A stretch of DNA of 42,870 nt from Hymenobacter sp. Its GTDB lineage: Bacteria > Bacteroidota > Bacteroidia > Cytophagales > Hymenobacteraceae. Where the stretch lies: positions 1 to 42,870 of the forward strand of contig JANXMN010000272.1 in assembly GCA_025354605.1 (NCBI GenBank), given 5' to 3'. Of this stretch, positions 25,171 through 33,317 are shown one piece after another. A program made the position numbers and the translations under genes. Each line of letters begins with the position of its first letter. Position 1 is the stretch's first letter. Under the pieces are notes generated by a model. It had not been told where the DNA came from. It was given only the letters and a program-made list of their open reading frames with translations, and did not search any database.

Positions 25171-25758
25171 CTAGCTATGAGGCCCCACCCCAGGCAGACC
25201 CGCCCGAAACCCCAGCCACGACCGATACTCTGCTTTCACCGGGTATACGAGCTGTACCATCGGCCCGGCGTTGGCTTCGAGAAGCATCGTTTGGATAAGG
25301 TAGCCGAAGGCCTGGAGCACAAACCCGGCCTTGAGCTTGGGCACGAGCACGGCGTTGTTGTCGCTGTGGTGAATGCTGGTCAGGTACTGAAACCCAGCGT
25401 CAGCGGCTTGGCCCACGATAAACTTCAGAAACGCCGAGTAGATACCCCGGCCCTGGTATTCGGGCAGCAGGCCGGTGTTGGCCATGAAGTATTCCAGCTC
25501 GCTGCGCTGGAAGCCGTAGTGCCAGCCAATGGGTTTGTCACCGTCCAGAATCAGGAAGTACAGGTGCCGGGCCGCGCCCAGGTTTTGGCGCAATTCCTCA
25601 AGCTTGTTTTTTTCGACTGCGCTCAAAAGCGGCTCCAGCGAGGCGGCTTCCTGCTCGTGAGGGAAAACCCGGGCCTGGTGTTGGGTAAACACAGCCTCCC
25701 ATTCGCCAGCGCTAACCGCAGCGACAGAGTAGGTGGCAAATAGCGTAGTGGTGGACAT
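25171..25758 (-). CDS. GNAT family N-acetyltransferase
   Basis: A 195-residue GNAT-fold protein. The acetyl-CoA binding segment NTGLLPEYQGRGIYSAFLKF carries the (Q/R)xxGxG/A motif, and FLILDGDKPIGWHYGFQ is the preceding strand pair. The acceptor substrate cannot be read. It lies 49 bases downstream of the AraC gene on the same strand and about 100 bases upstream of azoR. Confidence 0.85.
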   Translation of the reverse strand: MSTTTLFATYSVAAVSAGEWEAVFTQHQARVFPHEQEAASLEPLLSAVEKNKLEELRQNLGAARHLYFLILDGDKPIGWHYGFQRSELEYFMANTGLLPEYQGRGIYSAFLKFIVGQAADAGFQYLTSIHHSDNNAVLVPKLKAGFVLQAFGYLIQTMLLEANAGPMVQLVYPVKAEYRSWLGFRAGLPGVGPHS

Positions 25759-25807
25759 GGCGTTGGGCGAAATAATTGCTACGCCAGACGCTGTTGGCTC
25801 CCCCCCC

Positions 25808-26707
25808 TTACACTGGGCCCGTCCGAAACCGCGCCGCCATCTGTTTTTGGTAAGCCACTGGACTCAGCCCCGTTTCCTGTCTGAAAATCCGGGCGAAATA
25901 CGAGGGGTCGAGAAACTGGAGTTGCGCGGCCACTTCGGCCACCGGTGCATCGGTAAAGGCCAGGAGGCGCTTGGCTTCGAGGAGGGCGCGGGCCCGGATG
26001 ACCTCGCTGGCCGTCCGGCCTCCGGTTAGGGCCTTGCACACCACGTTGAGGTGATGCGGGGTGATGGCCAGCCGGGCGGCATAATCGGCGGCGGCGAGGT
26101 TTTCCAAATAATGCCGGTCGAGCAACTCCTTCAGCTGCTTGAACAGCACCACGTAGCGCCGGGCGGGCCGCGCGCCGGGGCCGGCCTGCTGGTCCACGCA
26201 GCGCTGAATCTGGGCCAGCAATACTTGCAGCAGGCCCTGGCAGATGCGGGCCAAGCGGTCGGGCCGGGCGGCCTCGGCTTCGAGCGTGGCAATGGTCTGG
26301 CGCACCTCCCGAAACTGCGCCTCGGCCAGCGGCAGCAGCGGGTTGGCATAGAAATTATCCAGGAAGCTCAACTCAAACAGCCGGTCGTGGTCGGCCTGGC
26401 CCAACAGGAAAAACTCCTCCGTGAACAGCACGCTGCCGCCCCGCAGCTGCTCATAGTCCTCGAAAAAATGCAGCTGGCCGGGCGAGATAAAAAACAGCGT
26501 GCCGCCGCGCACCTCATATTCCACGCCGTCGATGGCCTGCCGGCTCAGCCCGCCGTCAGTCCACAGAATTTCGTAGAAGGCGTGCCGGTGCGGGTCCTCA
26601 ATTTCGGGCTCCAATATCTGCTCGAAGCGCGTGATTTCGAACTCCGTGGGGTTGTCGGGCTGGTTGAGGAAGTGGCCGATGCGGTAGAGCGGAAACGGGT
26701 CGGGCAT
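25808..26707 (-). CDS. AraC family transcriptional regulator
   Basis: A 299-residue regulator with an N-terminal cupin sensor (DPHRHAFYEILWTDGG, FFISPGQLHFFEDYEQ) and two C-terminal helix-turn-helix motifs (YAARLAITPHHLNVVCKALT and AEVAAQLQFLDPSYFARIFR). It starts 12 bases after the nitrilase stop, so the two are co-transcribed and it probably controls the nitrilase promoter. Confidence 0.9.
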   Translation of the reverse strand: MPDPFPLYRIGHFLNQPDNPTEFEITRFEQILEPEIEDPHRHAFYEILWTDGGLSRQAIDGVEYEVRGGTLFFISPGQLHFFEDYEQLRGGSVLFTEEFFLLGQADHDRLFELSFLDNFYANPLLPLAEAQFREVRQTIATLEAEAARPDRLARICQGLLQVLLAQIQRCVDQQAGPGARPARRYVVLFKQLKELLDRHYLENLAAADYAARLAITPHHLNVVCKALTGGRTASEVIRARALLEAKRLLAFTDAPVAEVAAQLQFLDPSYFARIFRQETGLSPVAYQKQMAARFRTGPV

Positions 26708-26719
26708 GAGCGTGCAGGG

Positions 26720-27643
26720 TTAAGACCGGAGCGAGTTTTCACCGAATACGTCCGGCCGGGCATAGTGCCCGGCCACGTCCAGCGTCATCCGTTCCTCGGG
26801 CAGGCGAGCCAGGTCGATTTCGGCGGTGATAATCAGCTCTTCATCGTACACCGGGCCGGCCAGCACGGTGCCGTCGGGGCCGATGATGACGCTGCCGCCG
26901 CGCAGCACGAAAGCGGCCGGGTCGGCGGCCAGGTCGGGCGTAGGCGCCAGCTCGGCGGGCAGGTCGCGCACCTGCATAATCGCCCCGGCCGCCACCACGA
27001 AGCAGCGGCCCTCGAAGGCGTAGTGGCGGCTGGCCACCAGGTTCATTTCCTTGAGTTGGGGCCAGGCCGCTACGTGGATGTCCTCGCCCGATTCGTGCAG
27101 GCGCTGGCGGGCCGGCGGCATCCAGTGCTCCCAGCAGATGAGGCCGCCCACCCGGCCGGTGGCGGTGTCCACGGCGTGCAGGCTGCGGCCGTCGCCCTGG
27201 CCCCAGAGCAGCCGCTCGGTGTAGGTGGGCATCAGCTTGCGATGGGCCAGGGCGAGGCAGCCATCGGCGTCGAAAGTGAGCATGGTGTTGTAGAGCGTGC
27301 CCCGGCCGGGGCCAGCCAGCCCCCGCTCGTGCACGCTGATGTTGAGCACCACGCTGTGGGCGCGGGCCGCCGCGCCGAGCGCTTCGGTTACGGGGCCGGG
27401 CACCACCACGCTGTTTTCGAACAGCCGGCGGTACACCTGCTTCACGGCCGGCGAATCCCAGATGTTCACGTCGCGGCAGCAGTCGAGCCAGGCGGGGTAG
27501 CCGGGCAGCCAGGTTTCGGGGAAGACGACCAGCTTCGCGCCCTGCGCAGCGGCCTGGGCGATGAGGGTTTCGGCCTTAGCCAGCGAGGCGGGCAGGTCGA
27601 GGTACACAGGGGCAGCCTGCACGGCCGCGACGGTTAGCAACAT
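26720..27643 (-). CDS. Nitrilase family protein (aliphatic-nitrilase-like)
   Basis: A 307-residue carbon-nitrogen hydrolase. The catalytic triad is complete: Glu43 (FPETWLPGYP), Lys136 (HRKLMPTYTER) and Cys170 (GGLICWEHWMP). The CWEHWMP context and the length fit true nitrilases, which hydrolyse nitriles to carboxylic acids, rather than amidase branches. Start ATG 27643 (MLLTVAAVQAAPVYLDL) matches the family N-terminus; the frame extends upstream without family character. It is divergent from the CMD/crotonase cluster and is followed by an AraC gene. Confidence 0.9.
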   Translation of the reverse strand: MLLTVAAVQAAPVYLDLPASLAKAETLIAQAAAQGAKLVVFPETWLPGYPAWLDCCRDVNIWDSPAVKQVYRRLFENSVVVPGPVTEALGAAARAHSVVLNISVHERGLAGPGRGTLYNTMLTFDADGCLALAHRKLMPTYTERLLWGQGDGRSLHAVDTATGRVGGLICWEHWMPPARQRLHESGEDIHVAAWPQLKEMNLVASRHYAFEGRCFVVAAGAIMQVRDLPAELAPTPDLAADPAAFVLRGGSVIIGPDGTVLAGPVYDEELIITAEIDLARLPEERMTLDVAGHYARPDVFGENSLRS

Positions 27644-27815
27644 GGCGGCAAAGAAAAGAGATTGGCCGTCGTTGCGGCGATTTGCTCCCGACCAGGCTGC
27701 GGAACCTGCGGCCATCGCCACAAGCAGAAAATTAATGCACGGTGATTTTCGCCTAATTCAACCGCCAGAGGCCATTTTCAGGAAAGGACGAAAAATATTT
27801 TTATCCTTTATGAAA

Positions 27816-27847
27816 CGATGTTAATAACATTGAAGTTTATAACATCG
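27816..27847. promoter_or_regulatory. Candidate operator: palindrome CGATGTTAATAACATTG plus degenerate repeat
   Basis: CGATGTTAATAACATTG at 27816-27832 is a 17-base palindrome with one mismatch. A weaker copy, TGAAGTTTATAACATCG, abuts it at 27831-27847. The same motif as CAATGTTGTAAACATTG occurs at 28508-28524 before CMD gene 3. It overlaps the promoter of CMD gene 2 and lies between this gene and the divergent nitrilase. A MarR gene lies downstream in the cluster and is a candidate binder. Confidence 0.55.
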
Positions 27848-27854
27848 AATTAAC

Positions 27855-27862
27855 TACCTTTG
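27855..27862 (+). promoter_or_regulatory. -7 promoter box TACCTTTG of CMD gene 2
   Basis: Exact match to the Bacteroidota -7 consensus TAnnTTTG, 33 bases before the ATG. A TTG at 27830-27832 could serve as the -33 element, inside the candidate operator. Confidence 0.6.
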
Positions 27863-27895
27863 ACTTATCAACCACTTCAAAACCCCCAACACCTC

Positions 27896-28447
27896 ATGAA
27901 AACGTTTCAAGTTCCGACTCGCGACCAAGTGACCCCCGCCGTGCAAGGCGTCTTCGACCACATGCAGAGTGCCTTTGGCATGGTGCCCAATCTGTTTGCC
28001 ACCATCGGCTACTCCGAGAATGCGCTGACGTCCTACCTGGCGTTCCAGAATGCCCAGGCAAAGGGCTCGTTCTCGGCCAAGGAGCGGGAGGCCGTGTTCC
28101 TGGCCGTGTCGCAGGTCAACGGCTGCGAATACTGCCAAGCCGCCCACACCGCCATCGGCAAGATGAACGGCTTCTCGGACGAGGACACCGTGCAGCTGCG
28201 CGCCGGCACCCACGCCGATGCCAAGCTGAGCGTCATCACCCGTCTGGCGGCCAGCATCACCAAAACCCACGGCCGCCCGGAGGCCCAGCTGCTGGAAGAC
28301 TTCTTCGCGCTCGGCTACGAGGAAAAGGCCCTAATCGACCTGATTGCGCTGGTGGCCGACAAAACCCTCGCCAACTACGTGCACAATATCACGCAGGTGC
28401 CGGTGGACTTTCCCGCTGCTCAGAAGCTGGAAGCCGTTCTGGCTTAA
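27896..28447 (+). CDS. AhpD/carboxymuconolactone decarboxylase-like protein 2
   Basis: A 183-residue AhpD/CMD-fold protein with redox site GCEYCQAAH (Cys77, Cys80, His84). Its opening VPTRDQVTPAVQGVFDHMQS parallels paralogue 1 (17817), and the whole chain aligns with it without large gaps by eye. It leads a plus-strand cluster with a third paralogue, an SDR and an exported crotonase. The upstream region holds a clear -7 box and a palindromic operator candidate. Confidence 0.9.
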   Translation: MKTFQVPTRDQVTPAVQGVFDHMQSAFGMVPNLFATIGYSENALTSYLAFQNAQAKGSFSAKEREAVFLAVSQVNGCEYCQAAHTAIGKMNGFSDEDTVQLRAGTHADAKLSVITRLAASITKTHGRPEAQLLEDFFALGYEEKALIDLIALVADKTLANYVHNITQVPVDFPAAQKLEAVLA

Positions 28448-28464
28448 CCGGCCGGAGCTGAGGT

Positions 28465-28491
28465 AGCAGCCGGGTTCCATGCCCGGCTGCT
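28465..28491 (+). terminator. Hairpin after CMD gene 2
   Basis: AGCAGCCGGG (28465-28474) pairs with CCCGGCTGCT (28482-28491) around a 7-base loop, directly after the stop. No T-tract follows, so termination is uncertain; it may be a processing or attenuation structure. Confidence 0.45.
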
Positions 28492-28507
28492 GCGTTAGTG
28501 CCAAAAT

Positions 28508-28524
28508 CAATGTTGTAAACATTG
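28508..28524. promoter_or_regulatory. Candidate operator: palindrome CAATGTTGTAAACATTG
   Basis: Perfect 7-base arms (CAATGTT/AACATTG) around GTA, 36 bases before the ATG of CMD gene 3. It matches the palindrome at 27816-27832 in spacing and in 12 of 17 or more positions, including both TGTT/AACA cores. Confidence 0.6.
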
Positions 28525-28559
28525 AAAATAGTTGTTTCATCCTTTACCTCTTTTCACTC

Positions 28560-29120
28560 ATGACAAACCTTGGAGTAGTTACCCGCGAAAACGCCCCCGA
28601 AGCCGCCAAGTCGACTTTCGACGGCCTGCACAAGAAAATTGGCTTCATGCCCAACCTCTACGCCACGTTCGCGCACTCGCCGCTGGCCCTCAACGGCTCC
28701 ATTGCCTGGGCCGAAACCCTGCGCAAGGGCACGCTGAACGGCAAGGAAGTGGAGGCCATTTTCCTGGCCGCCTCCGAAGCCAACCAGTGCTACTACTGCG
28801 TGTCGGCCCACACCCAGATGGGGCTACTGCACGGCCTGATCGAAGCCCAGACCGTGGACCTGCGCCGCCAAACCAGCCCCGACCCCAGGCTGAATGCGAT
28901 TTCGGTGCTGGCCCGCGACGTGGTGGAAAGCCGCGGCTTCCCGCAGCAAGCCAACATCGACCACTTCTTTGCCCAGGGCTACGGCAAGGCTGCGCTGGTC
29001 GAGCTGATTGGCTTCGTGGCCCTGAACACGTTCAACAACTACATCGAGCACCTCGACGGCGTGCCCGTAGACTGGCCCCTGGCCGAGCGCCTGCCCCAGC
29101 TCGAAACGGCCGCCGCCTAA
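28560..29120 (+). CDS. AhpD/carboxymuconolactone decarboxylase-like protein 3
   Basis: A 186-residue AhpD/CMD-fold protein with site QCYYCVSAH (Cys77, Cys80, His84) and the usual PNLYATFAHSPLALNG opening. It is more diverged from paralogues 1 and 2 than these are from each other. Start ATG 28560 follows the candidate operator. The SDR gene begins six bases after its stop, so they are co-translated or tightly coupled. Confidence 0.9.
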   Translation: MTNLGVVTRENAPEAAKSTFDGLHKKIGFMPNLYATFAHSPLALNGSIAWAETLRKGTLNGKEVEAIFLAASEANQCYYCVSAHTQMGLLHGLIEAQTVDLRRQTSPDPRLNAISVLARDVVESRGFPQQANIDHFFAQGYGKAALVELIGFVALNTFNNYIEHLDGVPVDWPLAERLPQLETAAA

Positions 29121-29126
29121 CCCGCC

Positions 29127-29894
29127 ATGACCAACCGCTGGAACCTGACCGGCCGCCGCGCCCTCGTGACGGGCGGCACCAAGGGCATCGGCTACGCCGT
29201 GGCCAAGGAGCTGCTTGAACTAGGGGCCGAGGTGCTCATCGCGGCCCGTAACGCCCTGGATGTAGCGGATTGTGTGGCGGCCTGGATGGCCCAGGGCCTG
29301 CCCGCCGCCGGCCTCGCCGCCGACGTGACGGATGAAGCCGGCCGCGCCGCCGTGTTTGCGGAGGTAGCCGCGCGCTGGGGCGGGCTCGATGTGCTGGTGA
29401 ACAACGTGGGCACCAACATGCGCAAAGGCTTCGTTGACTACGCGCCGGCCGAGTACGAGCAACTGTTCCACGCCAACCTGTTCAGCACGATGGAAATGTG
29501 CCGGGCGGCGCACCCGCTGCTACAGGCATCGGCCCACGCCGCCATCGTGAACATTGGCTCGGTGGCCGGCCGGCTCGACGTGGGCACCGGCGCGCCCTAC
29601 GGCCTCACCAAAGCGGCCGAGGAACAGCTGGGCCGGCACCTGGCAGTGGAATGGGCGCCCGACGGCATCCGCGTGAACACCGTCGCGCCCTGGTTTATCC
29701 GCACGCCGCTCACGGCGGGGCTGCTGGGCCGGCCCGAGGTCCTGGCCAGGGTAGAAGCCCGCACGCCGCTGGGCCGGGTGGGCGAACCCGCCGAAATCGC
29801 GGCGGCCGTGGCCTTTCTCTGCCTGCCGGGCGCATCCTACATCACGGGCCAGTGCCTGGTGGTGGACGGTGGGATGATGGCCAAAGGCCTCTAG
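29127..29894 (+). CDS. SDR family oxidoreductase (tropinone-reductase-like)
   Basis: A 255-residue classical [23 protein letters not shown] is the cofactor motif, [11 protein letters not shown] the structural NNxG, with Ser in NIGSVAG and Tyr/Lys in YGLTKAAEE. The text resembles tropinone-reductase-like SDRs. It lies between CMD gene 3 and the exported crotonase. If the crotonase hydrolyses beta-diketones, this SDR could form them from hydroxyketones; that is inference. Confidence 0.9.
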   Translation: MTNRWNLTGRRALVTGGTKGIGYAVAKELLELGAEVLIAARNALDVADCVAAWMAQGLPAAGLAADVTDEAGRAAVFAEVAARWGGLDVLVNNVGTNMRKGFVDYAPAEYEQLFHANLFSTMEMCRAAHPLLQASAHAAIVNIGSVAGRLDVGTGAPYGLTKAAEEQLGRHLAVEWAPDGIRVNTVAPWFIRTPLTAGLLGRPEVLARVEARTPLGRVGEPAEIAAAVAFLCLPGASYITGQCLVVDGGMMAKGL

Positions 29895-29948
29895 CAATGC
29901 AACGAGCGCACTTTTTCTCAATCTCCAACTTCTTTCTTCTTTTCAACC

Positions 29949-30836
29949 ATGAAAAAAATTCTCCTTTTCTTCGCTTTACTCAGCTTCGCCCTGGCCCTGC
30001 CCGGCGTTGCGCAGGCCCCCAAAGCCGCCCCTGCTTACTTCGCCAAGTACGAGCACCTGAAGATGACGCGCACCGATGATGGCATCCTTGAAATCCGCCT
30101 GCACACCAACGACGGGCCCATCACCTTCACCGGGCGCGACCACCGCGAGTTCGTGGAAGCGTTTTACAACGTGAGCCAGGACCGCGACAACAAAGTGGTG
30201 ATTCTGACCGGCACCGGCACCGAGTGGATGGCCAAAATCGATTTCGCCAGCCTGGGCGACATCACCAACCCGCGCGAGTGGGACGCCGTGATTTGGGAGG
30301 GCCAGAAGATGCTGCAAAACCTGCTTGACATCAACGTGCCGGTGATTGCGGCCATTAACGGCCCGGCTCTGCTGCACTCCGAGTACGCCCTGACAGCCGA
30401 CATCATTCTGGCGTCGGAAGGCGCGTACTTCCAGGATTTGCCGCACCTGGCTGGCGGCATCGTGCCCGGCGACGGCATGCAGGTGGTGTGGCCGCGGGTG
30501 TTGGGGCCGCAGCGGGGCAAGTTCTTCCTCTACACCCAGCAAAAAATCGCGGCCCGCGAGGCCAAGGACCTGGGCGTGGTGGCCGAAGTGCTGCCCACCA
30601 ACGAGGCCCTGATGGCCCGCTCCTACGAGCTGGCTCGGCAGCTGCTGAAAATCCCGGAGCTGACGCGCCGCTACATGCGCACCGTGTTTGCCCAGCCGCT
30701 GAAGCGCGAGCTGTTGGAGCAAGTGGGCTACGGCCTGGCTCTGGAAGGCATTTCGGCCACCGACCTGAAAGTGGCCGGCGAGCTGAAAGCCAAAGAAGCC
30801 GCACCGGCCGCCGGCAAGAAGCCCGGCAAGAAGTAG
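29949..30836 (+). CDS. Exported crotonase-superfamily hydrolase, 6-oxocamphor-hydrolase-like
   Basis: A 295-residue crotonase-fold protein with a clear signal peptide (MKKILLFFALLSFALALPGV). The core from YEHLKMTRTDDGILEIRL resembles 6-oxocamphor hydrolase, which cleaves a C-C bond of cyclic beta-diketones by a retro-Claisen reaction. From memory its catalytic residues are His122, His145, Asp154 and Glu244; here His143 (HSEYAL), His166 (LPHLAGG), Asp175 (PGDGM) and Glu267 (LALEG) have nearly the same spacing (23, 9 and 92 against 23, 9 and 90). A periplasmic location for this fold is unusual. The C-terminus is Lys/Ala-rich. It ends the cluster that begins with CMD gene 2. Confidence 0.82.
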   Translation: MKKILLFFALLSFALALPGVAQAPKAAPAYFAKYEHLKMTRTDDGILEIRLHTNDGPITFTGRDHREFVEAFYNVSQDRDNKVVILTGTGTEWMAKIDFASLGDITNPREWDAVIWEGQKMLQNLLDINVPVIAAINGPALLHSEYALTADIILASEGAYFQDLPHLAGGIVPGDGMQVVWPRVLGPQRGKFFLYTQQKIAAREAKDLGVVAEVLPTNEALMARSYELARQLLKIPELTRRYMRTVFAQPLKRELLEQVGYGLALEGISATDLKVAGELKAKEAAPAAGKKPGKK

Positions 30837-30910
30837 CCGGCTGCCCAGGCTACCGGGGGCGGAGTTCCGGTAGTACCCCTGCGGTGCGCCGGCGTGCGTA
30901 TGCGCTACCA

Positions 30911-30943
30911 CAAGGCCCCGCCCGAATATCGGACGGGGCCTTG
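30911..30943 (+). terminator. GC-rich hairpin between crotonase and marR genes
   Basis: CAAGGCCCCG (30911-30920) pairs with CGGGGCCTTG (30934-30943), with the stem extended inward. There is no T-tract, so it may slow or process the transcript rather than end it. The MarR start is 26 bases downstream. Confidence 0.5.
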
Positions 30944-30968
30944 CTTGAAAAAATCCGAATTTGCGGTT

Positions 30969-31412
30969 ATGAACGGAACTTACCTCAACGACTGGCACCA
31001 CTTGCGAACCAACTTACTGCGCGTCTCGGGCTGGCTGCGTTTTGAAATAAATGCCTTGCTGGAGCCTTTTGGCATTACCCAGCCCCAGTTCAACATCCTG
31101 CGCATTTTGCGCGGGCAGCACGGCCACGCCATCAGCACCCAGGAAATCCGGGAGCGGATGATTGACTCGAAGATGAGCGACACCTCACGCCTGGTCGACC
31201 GACTGGCGGCCAAAGCGTTGGTCACCAAAACTCCCAGCACTGCCGACAAGCGCTTGGTCGACGTGGTGATTTCTGCGCAGGGCTTGGCCGTGCTGAGCGA
31301 GATTGACACCAAGATGACGGCCCTGGACAACCTGTTCAAAACCATCACCGCCGAGGAAGCCCAGGCGCTCAACAATCTGCTTGACAAGCTGTCGATGGGG
31401 GTAACGGCTTGA
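30969..31412 (+). CDS. MarR family transcriptional regulator
   Basis: A 147-residue winged-helix regulator. EPFGITQPQFNILRILRGQH, STQEIRERMIDSKMSDTSRL and the wing VTKTPSTADKRLVDVVIS are the MarR layout. It lies just behind the crotonase gene on the same strand. MarR proteins bind palindromes as dimers and often sense phenolic or electrophilic compounds, so the palindromes at 27816 and 28508 are likely targets. Start ATG 30969 gives the usual length. Confidence 0.9.
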   Translation: MNGTYLNDWHHLRTNLLRVSGWLRFEINALLEPFGITQPQFNILRILRGQHGHAISTQEIRERMIDSKMSDTSRLVDRLAAKALVTKTPSTADKRLVDVVISAQGLAVLSEIDTKMTALDNLFKTITAEEAQALNNLLDKLSMGVTA

Positions 31413-31445
31413 GTTGGCGGGCCTGTTGTGCCGTGCACGACGGCC

Positions 31446-32411
31446 CTACTGCGCCTCCGGCAGGCGCGGGAAGCCTTCGACCTGCCCAAAGCGCCGCTCG
31501 TGCTGAATGCCGGCGTCGGTGCCGAAGGGATGACCGCCGAAGCCGTGGCGCATCATGGCCACGGCCTTGGCCCAGGTTTTGTCGCTGTCGCGCGAGCCGA
31601 ACAAGGCGATGACGGCCTGCGTGATGACGGGGATGGGCACTTCCATGCGCAGGGCGTCGGCCACGAGCCAGTTCACCTCACCGGTGTCTTCCACGTAGCT
31701 GGGCACGTCGAAGGTGGGGCGCTCGTCGAACTGCGTCTTCATCAATTCGATGAGCCAGGAGCGGATGACCGAGCCGCGGTTCCAGAGGCCCAACACTTCG
31801 CTGATGGGCAGCGGGGCGCGGTAGTTGGTGAGCAGGTTGACGCCCTCGCCGATGGCTTGCAGCATTCCGAACTCGATGCCGTTGTGCACCAGTTTCACGT
31901 AGTGGCCGCTGCCGGCCGGGCCGGTGTGCAAAAAGCCGTCGGGCACGGCCGTTTCGGTAAAGAATTGCTCCAGCTGCTGCACGGCCTCGGCCTCGCCGCC
32001 CACCATGTAGCAGGCCCCGTGGCGGGCCCCGGCTGGTCCGCCGCTGGTGCCGCAATCAATGAAATGCAGGCCCTTTTCTTTCAGCCGCTCGGCCCGGCGG
32101 ATGCTGTCGCCCCAGTAGGAGTTGCCGCCGTCCACGATGATGTCACCGGCTTCCAGGTGCTGGCTCAGCTCGTCGATGATGTGGTCGACGACCGCGCCGG
32201 CCGGAATGTAGATAAATACCTTGCGCGGGCGGGCGAGCTGGGCCACTAGCTCGGCCTGGCTCGTGACGACGTGCAGGTTCGTGGTTTCCAGGTCGGGTCG
32301 GGGTATTAAATCCATACCGATGACGGGGTAGCCTTTTTCGGCGGCTTGCTGGGCTAGAGATGCGCCCATTTTGCCGAGGCCAATGATGCCGATTTGCGTT
32401 TTGTTATCCAT
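31446..32411 (-). CDS. gnd: 6-phosphogluconate dehydrogenase (decarboxylating), short type
   Basis: A 321-residue enzyme that oxidises 6-phosphogluconate to ribulose-5-phosphate with release of CO2. IGIIGLGKMGASLAQQA binds the cofactor; VDGGNSYWGDSIRR, CGTSGGPAGARHGACYMVGG and HYVKLVHNGIEFGMLQAIGE form the substrate and catalytic site. The length is that of the short GntZ/YqeC-type enzymes, often NAD-preferring. It is the last gene of the minus-strand carbohydrate cluster, set off from the cyclase gene by a hairpin repeat. Confidence 0.93.
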   Translation of the reverse strand: MDNKTQIGIIGLGKMGASLAQQAAEKGYPVIGMDLIPRPDLETTNLHVVTSQAELVAQLARPRKVFIYIPAGAVVDHIIDELSQHLEAGDIIVDGGNSYWGDSIRRAERLKEKGLHFIDCGTSGGPAGARHGACYMVGGEAEAVQQLEQFFTETAVPDGFLHTGPAGSGHYVKLVHNGIEFGMLQAIGEGVNLLTNYRAPLPISEVLGLWNRGSVIRSWLIELMKTQFDERPTFDVPSYVEDTGEVNWLVADALRMEVPIPVITQAVIALFGSRDSDKTWAKAVAMMRHGFGGHPFGTDAGIQHERRFGQVEGFPRLPEAQ

Positions 32412-32470
32412 GAAAGAAGTGATGAGGTGATGAGGTAACGAAGTGATGAAAACGGCAAGGCAAAAAGGCC

Positions 32471-32564
32471 GTCATGCTGAGCTTATCGAAGCATCTCTAC
32501 CGCAGTAGTAATCCAAGCCGATTGCAACGAAGCGGTAGAGATGCTTCGACAAGCTCAGCATGAC
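32471..32564. repeat. REP-like hairpin repeat, copy 3
   Basis: Arms 32471-32503 and 32532-32564 (33 bases, one mismatch, TTATCG against TTGTCG) around a 28-base loop. Same element as 6699 and 8849. It separates gnd from the cyclase-family gene. Confidence 0.9.
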
Positions 32565-32594
32565 GTGCTGTTAGGTTCATGTCTTAAAAAAGAC

Positions 32595-33257
32595 TCAAAC
32601 CGGCCGCAGCAGCACCCGCGCCGGGGCGCCGTCGGCTCCCACGATGGGCAAGGGCAGGCACAGCATGTCGTAGCGGCCGGGCGCGATGTGCTGCAAGGCG
32701 AGGCCCTCGATGACCGTGACGCCGGCCCCGAGCAGGGCCAGATGCGTGTCGGCGGGGCCGACGGAGAGGTAGTCGACGCCCACGCACACGACGCCCAGGG
32801 CTTGCAGGTAGTGGGCGGCGTGGGCATTGAGGCGTACGAAGTCGGGGTTGAAAGGCTCCTGGCTCCAGTCGGAATCGGAGTTGCGGGTTTTGAACAGGAC
32901 CCGGTCGCCGGGTTGCAGGGGCAGGGGGCGGATTTCCTGAAGGGTGATGAAGTGCGGGTCCTGAATGGACACGACTACGGCGGGTCCCATCAGGGTGCGA
33001 AGGTCGAGGGTGGTTACGTCGGCCCCGTCGGCCAGGAAGTGGCGCGGGGCATCGACGTGGGTACCGGTGTGGGCGCTCAGGTGCAGCTCGGTGACGTTGG
33101 CGGGGCTGCCGGCGGCCATATCGTGGGTGAGGACCACGGTCACGCCCAGGTTGTCGGGCCAGTGCGCCATGCCCGTGCGGATGGGCAGCGTGGCGTCGAG
33201 CCAGGCAGCGGGGGTAGTCAGTTCCAGGGGTTTGGCGGGAGCTTCGGAGGGAGACAT
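32595..33257 (-). CDS. Cyclase family protein (kynurenine-formamidase-like metal hydrolase)
   Basis: A 220-residue metal-dependent hydrolase. The motif HTGTHVDAPRHF (His63, His67, Asp69, His73) is the divalent-metal site of the cyclase/KynB family, and the C-terminal CVGVDYLSVGP is also typical. Members hydrolyse aryl formamides or other amides and lactone-like compounds. Its place in a sugar operon suggests a different substrate, possibly a sugar lactone; that is inference. About 60 bases after the aquaporin gene. Confidence 0.87.
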   Translation of the reverse strand: MSPSEAPAKPLELTTPAAWLDATLPIRTGMAHWPDNLGVTVVLTHDMAAGSPANVTELHLSAHTGTHVDAPRHFLADGADVTTLDLRTLMGPAVVVSIQDPHFITLQEIRPLPLQPGDRVLFKTRNSDSDWSQEPFNPDFVRLNAHAAHYLQALGVVCVGVDYLSVGPADTHLALLGAGVTVIEGLALQHIAPGRYDMLCLPLPIVGADGAPARVLLRPV

Positions 33258-33317
33258 AAGCGGTGGTCAGGGAATGTTAGAAGGAGAAAAAACGGCGTGC
33301 CGCCGCGTCCGGTAGCA

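Noticed and set aside
26051..27637. Long open frame (528 codons) on the plus strand opposite the AraC and nitrilase genes
   Set aside because: It is antisense to two genes with complete catalytic or DNA-binding motifs, has low-complexity Gly/His/Gln-rich text, and arises from high GC.
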